Shown here piece by piece: positions 52,447 to 61,534 of a stretch of DNA of 64,000 nt. The notes below the pieces were generated by a model. It was not told the origin of the DNA. It saw only the letters and a program-made list of their open reading frames with translations, and searched no databases. The position numbers and the translations under genes were made by a program. Position 1 is the stretch's first letter; each line of letters begins with the position of its first letter. This DNA comes from Nostoc sp. LEGE 12450. Its GTDB lineage: Bacteria; Cyanobacteriota; Cyanobacteriia; Cyanobacteriales; Nostocaceae. The stretch covers positions 1-64,000 of the forward strand of contig NZ_JADEXU010000019.1 of the NCBI RefSeq assembly GCF_015206895.1. Direction: 5' to 3'.

Positions 52447-52585
52447 TAAGTAAATGGGCATGAATAATAAAAGGTTTGTACTAAGGGTTTCAGATATCAA
52501 AATAGGGCTGAAACCTTGACTCATAGCTAATTTGATTATTTTATATTGCGTAACATAGTTTGATTTATTCCTGCCTACTTACTTA
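52447..52585 (+). repeat. MITE-like element, family 1 copy C
   Basis: 139 nt bounded by TAAGTAAATGGGC and GCCTACTTACTTA. It shares with copy A the order TGGGCAT-AATAA, GTACTAAGGGTTT, ACATAGTTTGATTTATT and GCC-ACTTACTTA. It has an extra internal hairpin (AAGGGTTTCAG / CTGAAACCTT). A more diverged member than copies A and B. Confidence 0.65.
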
Positions 52586-52784
52586 AGTATAAAAAACCTG
52601 ATATTTTAACGTCTATGTGTCACGAGATACAAAAAAATTCAAATTCGAGAGTGGAGCAGTAATGCTTCAACTCTTGAGAAGATTAACATTCATATAAAAC
52701 ATGAGGAAAATCCAACTTTGCACCATCTTTATGGCTGCTGTCTTAGCCAGACTTATTGATTTGGCATCAAGGTTGTCAAGGAAA

Positions 52785-54779
52785 ATGAAAAGCGGTGTGA
52801 CGATCGCAGCATTTGTAGCGATCGCAGTGCTAGCCGGACATACTGTATCAGCGCAAGTACTACCCCCAACTTTATCTTCGCTAAAGACTGTCGCAATTCC
52901 AGAGCCTGACAATTATGGAGAATTTATCAAAGATAAGAGCAAAGCGATCGCCTTAGGAAAGGCTCTTTTCTGGGATATGCAGGTTGGCAGCGATGGCAAA
53001 ATGTCTTGTGCTACTTGCCATTTTCATGCAGGAGCAGACAACCGGGCTAAAAACCAACTCAGTCCGGGGATATTGCGCGTGAATGCAGATAAAAGTCCAA
53101 ATCCGGATAATACTTTCAATATCGGTCAGCCGAACTACACACTCAACCCAGGAGATTACCCATTCCACAAACTGGAAGATCCAAATAACCGTCTCTCAAC
53201 AGTTCAATCCGACAGTAATGATATTGCCTCCTCCCAAGGGGTCTTTAATTCAAAGTTCGTTGCTGCCGTTCCGGGTAGTCCCGAGGATACAGTGACTCAA
53301 CTCGACGATCCGGTTTTTAACGTCGGAGGCATCGAGACCCGCCGGGTAGAGCCGCGCAACACACCAACCGTGTTCAATGCGGTGTACAACTTCCGCAACT
53401 TTTGGGACGGACGAGCACAGAATATCTTCAATGGGGTAGATCCGTTTGGGACAAGAAACCCCAATGCGAAGCTGTACAAAGCAGCAACCCTCTTAAGTCC
53501 GCTACAAGCAGTTAGTGTCAAACTCAAAAATTCATCTCTAGCTTCGCAAGCAGTGGGGCCACCGCTCAGTGCCTTTGAGATGTCCGCAGATGGTCGCACG
53601 TTCCAAGATATTGGTGACAAATTTGAGTTTAATCTGCTTGACAACATATTAAACATTGTCAAGAGCGGGAAGCTCCCTCTCCCTAGAGAGCTTGGTAAAA
53701 AGTTACTTCCTCTGAGACCGCTTGGGAAGCAGATCGTACATCCTGAAGACAGTGTACTAGGTCAGTACAGCAGAGCGCCAGAAAAGGGCCTAACAACGCT
53801 TACCTATGGGCAGATGATCAAGGCTGCCTTCAAGCCTGAATGGTGGCAATCCACTCAGTTAATCCAGGTTGATAAAGCGGATGGAAATAGCCGGAAAGTT
53901 GTCCTCCTACCGGATCTCTCGAATAGCACTGAGGAGTACACACAAATAGAGTACAACTGGTCGCTGTTCTTCGGGCTAGCTATACAACTGTACGAGTCAA
54001 CATTAGTATCCGACAATGCGCCTATTGACAAGTTCTTAGAAGGAAATACTAGCGCTCTAACTGCCCAGCAGCAACAAGGTCTCACTCTTTTTAAAAACAG
54101 CGGTTGCATCTTTTGCCACGGTGGAGCAGAATTCACTGCTGCTTCGGTTAGAAATGTGCAGAATAGGGGGCGACTCACACGTTCGCCAGCACCTGGAAAC
54201 CCTATTGAAGATACCGGCTTTTTCAAGATTGGGGTTACACCCGATCTTGAAGATGAGGGTGTGGGCGCTGATGACGGGCTGCAACCTGTATCACGTCCGT
54301 TATCGGAGGCGCGACTAGCCCAGCAAGGAAAGTTCCAAGAAGTCTTTGGTGAAGCGCCCAATATCACGCCTGGTCTAGTAGAAGCAGATGGAGTTTTTAA
54401 AGCTCCGGGACTCCGTAATGTAGATATGACTGCTCCCTATATGCACAATGGTGGAATGTTGACCCTGCGGCAAGTAGTCGATTTCTACAGTCGGGGCGCG
54501 GCGGACGACACTCCAAATACACCTCGCCTTCCTGTGCTAAATCTGAGCGACGAAAACAAGGAGGCACTAGTGGCCTTCTTAAAGGCACTCACTGATGAGC
54601 GAGTTCGTTACGATAAAGCACCCTTCGACCATCCGCAGTTGTTCATCCCTAATGGACATCCAGGGAACCAAACCTCTGTCACCAATGATGGTACTGGTAA
54701 AGCTACCGATGCTTTAGTGGAAATCCCATCTGTTGGTCGTAATGGTCGCAGCAGTCCCAGCCCCAACTTTCTTGAGTAA
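52785..54779 (+). CDS. Di-haem cytochrome c peroxidase / MauG-family protein
   Basis: 664-residue exported dihaem protein. A clean signal peptide (MKSGVTIAAFVAIAVLAGHTVSAQ) follows the ATG at 52785, which has AAGGA upstream; an earlier in-frame ATG at 52701 is less likely. Haem sites are C75-A-T-C-H79 (CATCHFHAG) and C441-I-F-C-H445 (CIFCHGG). Other segments: GKALFWDMQVGSDGKMSC, RNTPTVFNAVYNFRNFWDGRA and APGLRNVDMTAPYMHNGGMLTLRQVVDFY. It is about twice the length of classic bacterial cytochrome c peroxidase, with a long insert between the haem domains. It could be a peroxidase or a MauG-like oxidase of another substrate. Confidence 0.88.
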   Translation: MKSGVTIAAFVAIAVLAGHTVSAQVLPPTLSSLKTVAIPEPDNYGEFIKDKSKAIALGKALFWDMQVGSDGKMSCATCHFHAGADNRAKNQLSPGILRVNADKSPNPDNTFNIGQPNYTLNPGDYPFHKLEDPNNRLSTVQSDSNDIASSQGVFNSKFVAAVPGSPEDTVTQLDDPVFNVGGIETRRVEPRNTPTVFNAVYNFRNFWDGRAQNIFNGVDPFGTRNPNAKLYKAATLLSPLQAVSVKLKNSSLASQAVGPPLSAFEMSADGRTFQDIGDKFEFNLLDNILNIVKSGKLPLPRELGKKLLPLRPLGKQIVHPEDSVLGQYSRAPEKGLTTLTYGQMIKAAFKPEWWQSTQLIQVDKADGNSRKVVLLPDLSNSTEEYTQIEYNWSLFFGLAIQLYESTLVSDNAPIDKFLEGNTSALTAQQQQGLTLFKNSGCIFCHGGAEFTAASVRNVQNRGRLTRSPAPGNPIEDTGFFKIGVTPDLEDEGVGADDGLQPVSRPLSEARLAQQGKFQEVFGEAPNITPGLVEADGVFKAPGLRNVDMTAPYMHNGGMLTLRQVVDFYSRGAADDTPNTPRLPVLNLSDENKEALVAFLKALTDERVRYDKAPFDHPQLFIPNGHPGNQTSVTNDGTGKATDALVEIPSVGRNGRSSPSPNFLE

Positions 54780-54848
54780 CCTTAAATAGCCACAACCCCT
54801 TTTGGGTGTGGCAGTTGACCTTGATAAATCTTGTAAATAGGTTTCATC

Positions 54849-54872
54849 CCCGCTTCTTCGAGGCGGGTTTTT
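54849..54872 (+). terminator. Rho-independent terminator of the dihaem gene
   Basis: CCCGCTTC pairs with GAGGCGGG (8 bp, one T-G) around a 3-nt loop and runs into TTTTT. It lies 70 nt after the dihaem gene stop. Confidence 0.8.
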
Positions 54873-54930
54873 AGTACCCTTAACTGCCTTCTGTATCCTA
54901 AAAGTAGTAGCATAAAAATTAAAATACTAT

Positions 54931-55137
54931 ATGGATAGCAAAGAACTAGCGCAATACATCGAAGCAACGAATAGCATCACTAAACCTTGGGTATTGGTAC
55001 AACTGCGCCTCAAGAAATTGCAAGAGCGCCGAGCCACCCTCACAAACGATGTCTACACCAAAGAATTAGAAGATATTTACCAAGACTTGATGAATTTGGG
55101 TGAATGGTGGCGCGGTATTGAAGATGAGGTATTTTAA
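54931..55137 (+). CDS. Small conserved hypothetical protein, 68 aa
   Basis: Charged, mostly helical protein (MDSKELAQYIEATNSITKPWVLVQLRLKKLQERRATLTNDVYTKELEDIYQDLMNLGEWWRGIEDEVF). It looks like a short helical hairpin or coiled coil. No domain name or localisation signal. It lies between the dihaem gene terminator and the AIR-synthase-like gene. Balanced composition and a good start support it. Confidence 0.62.
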   Translation: MDSKELAQYIEATNSITKPWVLVQLRLKKLQERRATLTNDVYTKELEDIYQDLMNLGEWWRGIEDEVF

Positions 55138-55224
55138 AGTGAGGAGTTATGACTTCTCCTAATTTTTAACTCTTGCACAAACGCGATTAATCGCGTCTCC
55201 ATTCCTAACTTAAAACGCAACCTG

Positions 55225-56361
55225 ATGGCTCAAGCTCTCGATCAAGTCGATTACGATACTCTCGATGCCGCAAAAAGACGCTTCATCGAAGCTGCAAAAC
55301 GCACACTTACCTTTGCAAGTGCCTATGGTACCGTCCCCTCGTCCGGTCTTGGAGCAAGTGCTAACGCTTTCAGCTTCAATCTCGCTCCATTTATTCAAGC
55401 GGGCGCTCCAGAACTTTCTCTAACACTCGTCCCCGAAGGACTAGGAACGGCAGACGATACCCGCCCTGATGACCTTTCTGAAGAAGAACTTCGACGATTT
55501 TGGTGGAATATCGGTATCAAGATGATCTCGTGTTTGACAAACGACGCGGCAACATCAGGGATGCAGACTCTACTTCTTGGTCTTTATCTGCCATCAAGTA
55601 CTCCTGAAACTATCTTTACCCCCGCTTTCCTTGATGGGTTTCTGGATGGAGTCGTTGAGGGGTGCAAACGAGTAGGGTGTGTCTATCTCTCCGGGGAAAC
55701 TCCTCAACTAAAAACTAAGATGATTCCAGGTCGACTCGACATTGCAGGCTCGGTTTTTGGCGTGATGCCGCCTGGTGTCGCTCCTATTGATAGCTCGCGT
55801 CTTGATGCCGGAAATACTATTGTTCTTGTTGAGAGTTCTGGCCCTCATGAGAACGGGTTTACTCCACTGCGAAAGCTCACTGAGTCTCTTCCTGATGGCT
55901 ATAGAACAAAACTTCCGAGTGGGCAGGAGTTTTGGGAAGCGATGAATGCTGCGTCGTATCTCTACACGCCACTTGTACAGGCGGTCCTTGGCGAGGGAAT
56001 TCGCCCCACCGCGATGGAAAATATCACTGGTCATGGTTGGCAGAAGCTGATGCGGTCGGTGAAGCCACTTCGGTACGTCATCGAAACAATGCTCCCAGTG
56101 CCGGAGATATTTACTTTTGTCGAGGGTCATCTTGAGGGCGGGGCAGAGACGATGCTTTCCGTGTTCAATTACGGAGCCGGATTTGCATTTTATACTGAAT
56201 CTGAGCAGGATGCAGAAAGGATTGTCATCCTCGCAAGAGAACATCAGCTAACGGCTGTGATTGCCGGTAGAGTTGAAGCATCCCTTAGCCGCGAGGTGGT
56301 AGTAGAACCGCTTGGGGTGACGTTGAAGGGAGATTCTTTTGGAATTGCGCGGGGAGTATAG
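55225..56361 (+). CDS. AIR-synthase (PurM)-related protein, divergent
   Basis: 378-residue protein with the PurM/AIR-synthase fold. C-terminal family marks are SSGPHENGFTPLRKL (the SxGxHxNGxTL loop), ENITGHGWQKLMRSV (for ITGGG) and MLSVFNYGAGFAFYT. The N-terminal metal/ATP region differs from true PurM: there is no VDGVGTK motif, and the strand reads LTLVPEGLGTADDTRP. It is therefore unlikely to be the purine enzyme, and its substrate is unknown. Base composition is somewhat richer in GC than neighbours and HIP1 octamers are absent, which hints at horizontal origin. Confidence 0.72.
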   Translation: MAQALDQVDYDTLDAAKRRFIEAAKRTLTFASAYGTVPSSGLGASANAFSFNLAPFIQAGAPELSLTLVPEGLGTADDTRPDDLSEEELRRFWWNIGIKMISCLTNDAATSGMQTLLLGLYLPSSTPETIFTPAFLDGFLDGVVEGCKRVGCVYLSGETPQLKTKMIPGRLDIAGSVFGVMPPGVAPIDSSRLDAGNTIVLVESSGPHENGFTPLRKLTESLPDGYRTKLPSGQEFWEAMNAASYLYTPLVQAVLGEGIRPTAMENITGHGWQKLMRSVKPLRYVIETMLPVPEIFTFVEGHLEGGAETMLSVFNYGAGFAFYTESEQDAERIVILAREHQLTAVIAGRVEASLSREVVVEPLGVTLKGDSFGIARGV

Positions 56362-56371
56362 TTAGCCGCAA

Positions 56372-56462
56372 GCGTAGGCATAGCCCGTTGTAGACATCGC
56401 TAGTTTTTGGAGAGCTATTATAAACTCACTTATGCGATGCCTGCGGCTGGCTTTGCCTACCC
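56372..56462. repeat. Foldback of GCGTAGGCATAGCC-type dispersed repeat
   Basis: A 29-nt arm GCGTAGGCATAGCCCGTTGT...CATCGC is mirrored imperfectly by GCGATGCCTGCGGCTGGCTT...CTACCC after a 33-nt AT-rich loop. The same unit occurs near 60642-60669. The rest of the 56362-56847 gap is AT-rich leader of the PHP gene, with no gene seen. Confidence 0.65.
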
Positions 56463-56847
56463 TGAAGTCATTACTAGATGAAATAAAAGTTAGTATAATT
56501 ACTGGGATTTGTATTTTTTTAATACGTAAAATATATTTAAATCTCAGACTGATTCGAGAAAATTATTCTCCTAAGCCTTTAAAAACAAGCTATTTAGCAT
56601 AAATAATATAGGCGTATTTATAAAATTTTATATGCAATATTTTTTACTACTTATATTTAAAGTAGTTCAAACTACCCATGACTACTGAGGTTAAGATTTG
56701 CTAACGTAGTCTTAACATATTGAAAAATTTGCTGAAAAAGCTGAGAAAGTAGCCACCAATAAACTAATTTACAGTGTTGGAAATTTCTCATCTGTAAATA
56801 GGGCGTTTTAGTGTGTTAAGAATATATATTTTTATTCAGAGGGGGTT

Positions 56848-57534
56848 ATGGCTGTAAATTTGGCCCGGACTACTGCTTCGGCAGAACTTTTGAAGCAAGT
56901 ATTCCAGAACATTGATGCATACAGTTGTCCAAGGTTATTCAACTTTCACATGCACACTGTCCACTCAGATGGCAGGTTGCAGCCGAGTGCATTGATGGAG
57001 CAGGCGATCGCTATTGGACTAAAAGGATTAGCGATCACTGACCATCATGGCATTATCGGCTATCAAGCAGCCCTTGCTTGGTTAGAAGATTGGAAGTGGA
57101 GTAATCCTGGTGCAACAACTCCTTACCTGTGGAGTGGCGTAGAAATCAATGCTAACCTTCTGGATATAGAAGTTCACATTTTGGCTTACGCTTTTGCTCC
57201 AGAACACCCTAGCATGAAACCCTATCTGCAAAGAAGGCCGACTACAGGCCAAGAATATCAGGCAAGTAACGTGATTGCCGCTATTCATCAAGCTGGGGGA
57301 TTGGCAGTTCTGGCTCATCCAGCCCGTTATAAGCGATCGCATTTTGACTTAATTCCAGCTGCATCCCAAAAGGGTATCGATGGTGTGGAAACTTTCTACG
57401 CCTACAATAACCCTAACCCTTGGAAACCCAGCGTATTGGAATCCGAACAAGTGCAAAAGTTGGCTGATGAATACTTTCTTTTCAATACCTGTGGTACTGA
57501 CACCCACGGTTTGAGCCTGCTACAACGCTTGTAA
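56848..57534 (+). CDS. PHP-domain metal-dependent phosphoesterase
   Basis: 228-residue PHP-fold protein. Metal-binding motifs are FHMHTVHSDGRLQPS (HxH, HSDG), ITDHHGI, the Glu of SGVEINA, LAHPARY and CGTDTHG. Related proteins hydrolyse nucleoside 3',5'-bisphosphates or small oligonucleotides; the substrate here is not fixed. A purine-rich GAGGGGG Shine-Dalgarno region precedes the ATG. The gene is followed by its own terminator. Confidence 0.85.
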   Translation: MAVNLARTTASAELLKQVFQNIDAYSCPRLFNFHMHTVHSDGRLQPSALMEQAIAIGLKGLAITDHHGIIGYQAALAWLEDWKWSNPGATTPYLWSGVEINANLLDIEVHILAYAFAPEHPSMKPYLQRRPTTGQEYQASNVIAAIHQAGGLAVLAHPARYKRSHFDLIPAASQKGIDGVETFYAYNNPNPWKPSVLESEQVQKLADEYFLFNTCGTDTHGLSLLQRL

Positions 57535-57556
57535 AGATGAATCAATTTTTTTAAAT

Positions 57557-57592
57557 CTCCTGGTTCAATCTGCCAGGAGGTTATCTTTTTTT
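57557..57592 (+). terminator. Rho-independent terminator of PHP gene
   Basis: CTCCTGG and CCAGGAG form a 7-bp stem around a 9-nt loop, followed by GTTATC and seven Ts. It separates the PHP gene from the convergent arsH. Confidence 0.75.
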
Positions 57593-57605
57593 GGATGTCC
57601 AATAG

Positions 57606-58271
57606 TTAATTTATTTTAGAGTTAATTTCAAGAGATTGAGAAGCTATCTCGATTATCTCTTTGGCAGCTTTTTCTTTACGTTCACTATAGCGGTCTGTGA
57701 GATAATCAACTTTGTCACGCAATAGCAAGGAAAACTTGTAAAGTTCTTCCATTACATCTACAACGCGATCGCGATAGGGTGAATCTTTCATCGTGCCGTC
57801 TTCATTAAACTCTTGATATGCTTTAGCCACTGAAGATTGATTGGGGATAGTAAACATCCGCATCCAGCGCCCAAGAATTCTTAATGTGTTGACAGCGTTG
57901 AAAGACTGCGATCCGCCGCTTACTTGCATGACAGCCAAAGTTCTGCCTTGAGTCGGGCGAACGGCTCCGATACTGAGCGGAATCCAGTCAATTTGGTTTT
58001 TCATGATGCCAGAAATCTGACCGTGCAGTTCTGGGCTAGACCAAACTTGGCCTTCTGACCACAGGCTTAATTCACGTAACTCCTGCACCTTTGGGTGGGT
58101 GTCAGGTACGCTACCATATATTGGCAGTTCGCGGGGATCGAAAAACTTCACTTCTGCCCCAAATTCTTCAATAATGCGTGCTGCTTCTTCTGCTAAGAGA
58201 CGGCTATAGGAACGCTCACGCAAGGAGCCATACAAAAACAAAATTCTGGGCGGATGGTCAAATGTCGTCAT
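57606..58271 (-). CDS. arsH: ArsH NADPH-dependent FMN reductase
   Basis: 221-residue flavodoxin-like FMN protein. ArsH oxidises trivalent organoarsenicals and reduces quinones or iron. Family marks: [89 protein letters not shown] and the [23 protein letters not shown] tail. It is the last gene of the ars cluster, 182 nt after arsC; that gap holds dispersed repeats (58320-58440), so cotranscription is likely but not certain. Confidence 0.93.
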   Translation of the reverse strand: MTTFDHPPRILFLYGSLRERSYSRLLAEEAARIIEEFGAEVKFFDPRELPIYGSVPDTHPKVQELRELSLWSEGQVWSSPELHGQISGIMKNQIDWIPLSIGAVRPTQGRTLAVMQVSGGSQSFNAVNTLRILGRWMRMFTIPNQSSVAKAYQEFNEDGTMKDSPYRDRVVDVMEELYKFSLLLRDKVDYLTDRYSERKEKAAKEIIEIASQSLEINSKIN

Positions 58272-58453
58272 GGTAATTGCTTAGGGATTTCCAAGAAATA
58301 AGTATCCAATAAAAGGAACCACAGAGGCGCAGAGAAGCCAGTGCGTTGGGGAGACAGCGCCGTGGGAGGGTTTCCCGACTTGAGGCGACTGTCGTCGGGT
58401 TCCCCGACTTGTAGCAACTGGCGCGACACGGAGAGATGAAGAAGTTGCAATCT

Positions 58454-58867
58454 TTATTGAGCAGGTGTAATTTCTTTATTCACAGACTCAATCAATTGAG
58501 TCACCCGTTCTTTAATCTCATCGCGGACTCTAGGAAAAATTTCTGGTTGTTCTGCTGGATCGTCTAATTGCCAATCTTCAAATACTTCCTGCATAACCCA
58601 CTCTGGCGGTAAATTCACGCCACAGCCACACAAAGAAATCACTACATCAAAGTCTTGTGCTTGGAAATCACTGAGGGGTTTGGAGTGTTGATCGGTAATG
58701 TCGATACCAATTTCTTTCATGGTGGCGATCGCTTCTGGTCTGACTTGACTTGCTTCTAATCCAGAGCTAATCACTTCAATTTTTCCCTTACCAAGGGTTT
58801 TAGCAAAGCCTTCCGCCATTTGAGAACGGGCAGAATTCTTTTTGCAGACGAACATTACACGTTTCAT
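58454..58867 (-). CDS. arsC: Arsenate reductase, Synechocystis-type ArsC
   Basis: 137-residue arsenate reductase of the low-molecular-weight phosphatase fold. Active-site loop C8-K-K-N-S-A-R14-S, with the two further Cys C80 and C82 (ISLCGCGVNLPPEW). This C8/C80/C82 set matches the glutathione/glutaredoxin-dependent cyanobacterial form. It reduces As(V) to As(III) for export by the neighbouring Acr3. Its start is 36 nt after the acr3 stop, in the same orientation. Confidence 0.94.
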   Translation of the reverse strand: MKRVMFVCKKNSARSQMAEGFAKTLGKGKIEVISSGLEASQVRPEAIATMKEIGIDITDQHSKPLSDFQAQDFDVVISLCGCGVNLPPEWVMQEVFEDWQLDDPAEQPEIFPRVRDEIKERVTQLIESVNKEITPAQ

Positions 58868-58903
58868 GGTTCAACTCCTCCGAATAATTGTGGACTAAAC
58901 TTA

Positions 58904-59965
58904 TCAGGCTCTCGATTTTGGTGTTGTGAAATAACGTTTTTCAAACCAGAAAGCAACATTAACCAGACCAATCAACACAGGCACTTCCACCAGAGGCCCG
59001 ACAACGGCGGCAAAAGCAACACCCGAATTAATCCCAAACACTGCGATCGCAACTGCGATTGCAAGTTCAAAATTATTTCCTGCCGATGTAAATGCTACAC
59101 TTGCGGCTCTAGAATAGTCCGTCTTAACGCGCCAAGCCATATAAAAGCTGACCAGAAACATGATGATGAAGTAGACGATCAAAGGAATTGCAATCTTCAC
59201 CACATCTAAGGGGATCTGAACAATCAAATTCCCTTTCAAGCTGAACATAACGACGATTGTAAATAACAGAGCAATCAGCGTGATCGGGCTGATTTTAGGC
59301 ACAAATTCCTCATGATACCACTGCTTACTTTTCACCTTTACTAAGAAGAAACGAGTGAAAAATCCTGCTAAAAAGGGAATACCAAGATAGATAAATACAC
59401 TTTCAGCAATTTCGGCAATACTGACATCCACAACACTGCCTTGTAAGCCAAATAGTGGCGGTAATATAGTGATGAAAAACCAAGCGTAAGGACTATAAAA
59501 AATGACTTGAAAGATGCTGTTGAAGGCAACCAATCCAGCCGTGTATTCTGTATTGCCTCGTGCCAAATCACTCCACACAACTACCATTGCAATACACCGG
59601 GCTAATCCAATCAAAATCAATCCCGTCATGTATTCTGGGTAATTATGTAAGAAGATAGCCGCCAGAGCAAACATCAAAATTGGCCCAATAATCCAATTTT
59701 GAATTAGTGAAACACCAAGAATTTTTCCGTTGCAAAATACATCCCCTAATTCTTCGTATCGCACCTTGGCTAGGGGCGGGTACATCATCAGAATTAACCC
59801 GATGGCGATCAGTATATTAGTTGCTCCCACCTGGAACTGATTGATAAACGCTTCTACTCCCGGAAAGAAATAGCCTAGACCAACACCCATGGCCATTGCT
59901 AAAAAAATCCACAAGGTTAGAAAGCGGTCAATAAAAGAGAGGCGTTTTCCAGTTTTTTTGTTCAT
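58904..59965 (-). CDS. acr3: ACR3-family arsenite efflux transporter
   Basis: 353-residue (from Met6) ten-helix permease that exports arsenite. Family marks are [28 protein letters not shown], the conserved Cys in [19 protein letters not shown], and the second-half [20 protein letters not shown]. It lies between arsR and arsC. Upstream, at 60087-60102, is a 16-nt motif nearly identical to one at the arsR start, which suggests ArsR control of both. Confidence 0.94.
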   Translation of the reverse strand: MNKKTGKRLSFIDRFLTLWIFLAMAMGVGLGYFFPGVEAFINQFQVGATNILIAIGLILMMYPPLAKVRYEELGDVFCNGKILGVSLIQNWIIGPILMFALAAIFLHNYPEYMTGLILIGLARCIAMVVVWSDLARGNTEYTAGLVAFNSIFQVIFYSPYAWFFITILPPLFGLQGSVVDVSIAEIAESVFIYLGIPFLAGFFTRFFLVKVKSKQWYHEEFVPKISPITLIALLFTIVVMFSLKGNLIVQIPLDVVKIAIPLIVYFIIMFLVSFYMAWRVKTDYSRAASVAFTSAGNNFELAIAVAIAVFGINSGVAFAAVVGPLVEVPVLIGLVNVAFWFEKRYFTTPKSRA

Positions 59966-60086
59966 TACAATTAACCCCATACATAAATGCAGGAGCTTAG
60001 AGCAGGAATTTCAGATTATTCAATCCAACATCCAAAATTGAAAATCTAAAATTCGGTGAGTTATATCAAGAGTATATATCCATCAT

Positions 60087-60102
60087 TTCAAAAAAAGTTG
60101 AT
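60087..60102 (+). promoter_or_regulatory. Candidate ArsR operator upstream of acr3
   Basis: TTCAAAAAAAGTTGAT, about 120 nt upstream of acr3. It matches the arsR-start motif (60487-60502, other strand) at 15 of 16 positions. The TTCAA-N6-TTGAT layout is an imperfect dyad of the kind used by ArsR/SmtB repressors. Confidence 0.5.
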
Positions 60103-60161
60103 TTGTAAATACCTATAAAAGTAAAATTAAACAAAATATTATAAAAAAAATTGATGAATAT

Positions 60162-60488
60162 TTAAGTTTCGCAGGGGGGACGGATAGGTAATATTGGGCT
60201 AAAGCGGCGGAATTCTGCTAGATACTGCTCTAGGGCAACAAATTGCGGCAGATTGAGGCTGTAGTAAATCCAGCGCCCTTCTTGACGGGCGCGAACTAAA
60301 CCAGCTTCTTTCAAGGTTTTGAGGTGAAAAGACAGTTTAGACTGAGTTGTTCCCAGGTGGTCGCATAGGTCGCACACGCATAGTTCTTGAGAGCGTAAGA
60401 GTTCTAAGACCTGAATTCTTAGGGGATCGGATAGGGCATGAAAGCCAGCAGCGATCGCATCAGGAGTGAAGGTGCTATTAGGAGCCAT
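60162..60488 (-). CDS. arsR: ArsR/SmtB-family repressor
   Basis: 108-residue winged-helix repressor from the ATG at 60488. It has the E. coli-type arsenic site in helix 3, ELCVCDLCDHLG (C37, C39, C42), and the recognition helix TTQSKLSFHLKTLKEAGLV; the wing is ARQEGRWIYYSL. As(III) binding to the Cys triad should release DNA. It is first in the arsR-acr3-arsC-arsH order, and a candidate operator overlaps its start codon, as expected for autoregulation. A TTG one codon upstream is an unlikely start. Confidence 0.93.
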   Translation of the reverse strand: MAPNSTFTPDAIAAGFHALSDPLRIQVLELLRSQELCVCDLCDHLGTTQSKLSFHLKTLKEAGLVRARQEGRWIYYSLNLPQFVALEQYLAEFRRFSPILPIRPPCET

Positions 60489-60502
60489 CAATTTTTTTTG
60501 AA
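60487..60502 (-). promoter_or_regulatory. Candidate ArsR operator at arsR start
   Basis: On the minus strand it reads TTCAAAAAAAATTGAT, overlapping the first two bases of the arsR ATG. It is paired with the near-identical motif at 60087-60102. Confidence 0.48.
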
Positions 60503-60826
60503 GTATTTATTTATGGTAAAGTCTAAATCATCGCAAAGCAATTGGCATTATTGCATCCTGAATGATGCCTACTTGTTGGTCATTATGCGAACGCGGTTTT
60601 CGGCATTTACGCCAATTAATATTGTTTGCAGAATCGGAATGCGTAGGCGTAGCCCGCCGCAGGCATCGTTTTTTGATCCCCCTTGTAGAGACGCGATGAA
60701 TCGCGTCTTGTATTTATCAGTTTTGTACGTATTATAAATTTATCCAAATCCAGCAAATCTGATCGCTAAAATTAAAAAAAGCAAGATAACGAAGAAATGC
60801 TTAACTCAACTGTATTGATTTTTGGT
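60503..60826. other. Intergenic region with three repeat fragments
   Basis: No gene. It contains GCGTAGGCGTAGCCCGCCGC (near 60642-60669), GTAGAGACGCGATGAATCGC (60684-60707) and a single family 2 end GCTTAACTCAACTGTATTG (60799-60817). These lie between the divergent upstream side of arsR and the 3' end of cobI. Confidence 0.65.
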
Positions 60827-61534
60827 TTATAGTCGATTCTTAGTTGGGATCACAATCATTGAGAAATAGGGTACTTTATCTGGATCAACTTCATCCAAGG
60901 GTATGATGCGTTGCTGTGATGTTGATGCCCGCTCAATATATCTTGCCCGTGATGCTAGCCCTAATTTATGCAGAATATCTCGTACTTTAGTAAAGTGACG
61001 ACCTAGCTTCATAATTGCTGCTGCATCAGTCATCAACAAATGTGTAGTCAGTTCTTCTGCTGGCAATGGGGCGGGTAAGACTGTGAGAATATCGGTGTAG
61101 TAGGTGAAAGGTATACCCAAGGCTACCGGACAAGCCATCAGCGAGGAAACTCCGGGGATAACTTCTGTTGGGTACTCTTCAGATAACCGCGTGAAAACGT
61201 ACATGAATGAACCATAGAAAAATGGATCTCCCTCGCATAGCACCACCACATCTCGACCTGCGGCTAAATGGTCGGCGATTGGTTGAATTTCGTTGTCATA
61301 AATAGACTTGGCCTTTTCTGGTTCTAAAGCGCGGGGGAGATGAAACAACACCTCGATTTGATTACCAGGAAGATATTGCGCCACGATCGCTCTAGCAACA
61401 CTTTCTTTATCTGTGGCTGATTGATAAGCTACCACAGGAGCCGCACGTAATAGCCGCAATGCTTTCAGAGTCAATAATTCGGGATCGCCGGGGCCTACAC
61501 CAATTCCATAGAGACGACCTTTGATTTTGCTCAT
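60827..61534 (-). CDS. cobI: Precorrin-2 C20-methyltransferase
   Basis: 235-residue SAM-dependent tetrapyrrole methyltransferase that methylates C20 of precorrin-2 on the way to cobalamin. Seen: the N-terminal GRLYGIGVGPGDPELLTLKAL, the SAM loop VVVLCEGDPFFYGSFMYV, and IPGVSSLMACPVALGIPF, which are specific to CobI/CbiL. Its ATG overlaps the cobH stop by one base (ATGA), so the two are translationally coupled. Last gene of the cobG-cobH-cobI series. Confidence 0.93.
   Translation of the reverse strand: MSKIKGRLYGIGVGPGDPELLTLKALRLLRAAPVVAYQSATDKESVARAIVAQYLPGNQIEVLFHLPRALEPEKAKSIYDNEIQPIADHLAAGRDVVVLCEGDPFFYGSFMYVFTRLSEEYPTEVIPGVSSLMACPVALGIPFTYYTDILTVLPAPLPAEELTTHLLMTDAAAIMKLGRHFTKVRDILHKLGLASRARYIERASTSQQRIIPLDEVDPDKVPYFSMIVIPTKNRL

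Noticed and set aside
54782-54967. 61-codon minus-strand frame ending KPIYKIYQGQLPHPKGVVAI
   Set aside because: It covers the strong terminator at 54849-54872 and overlaps the start of the small plus-strand gene at 54931; the N-terminal half is hydrophobic noise.
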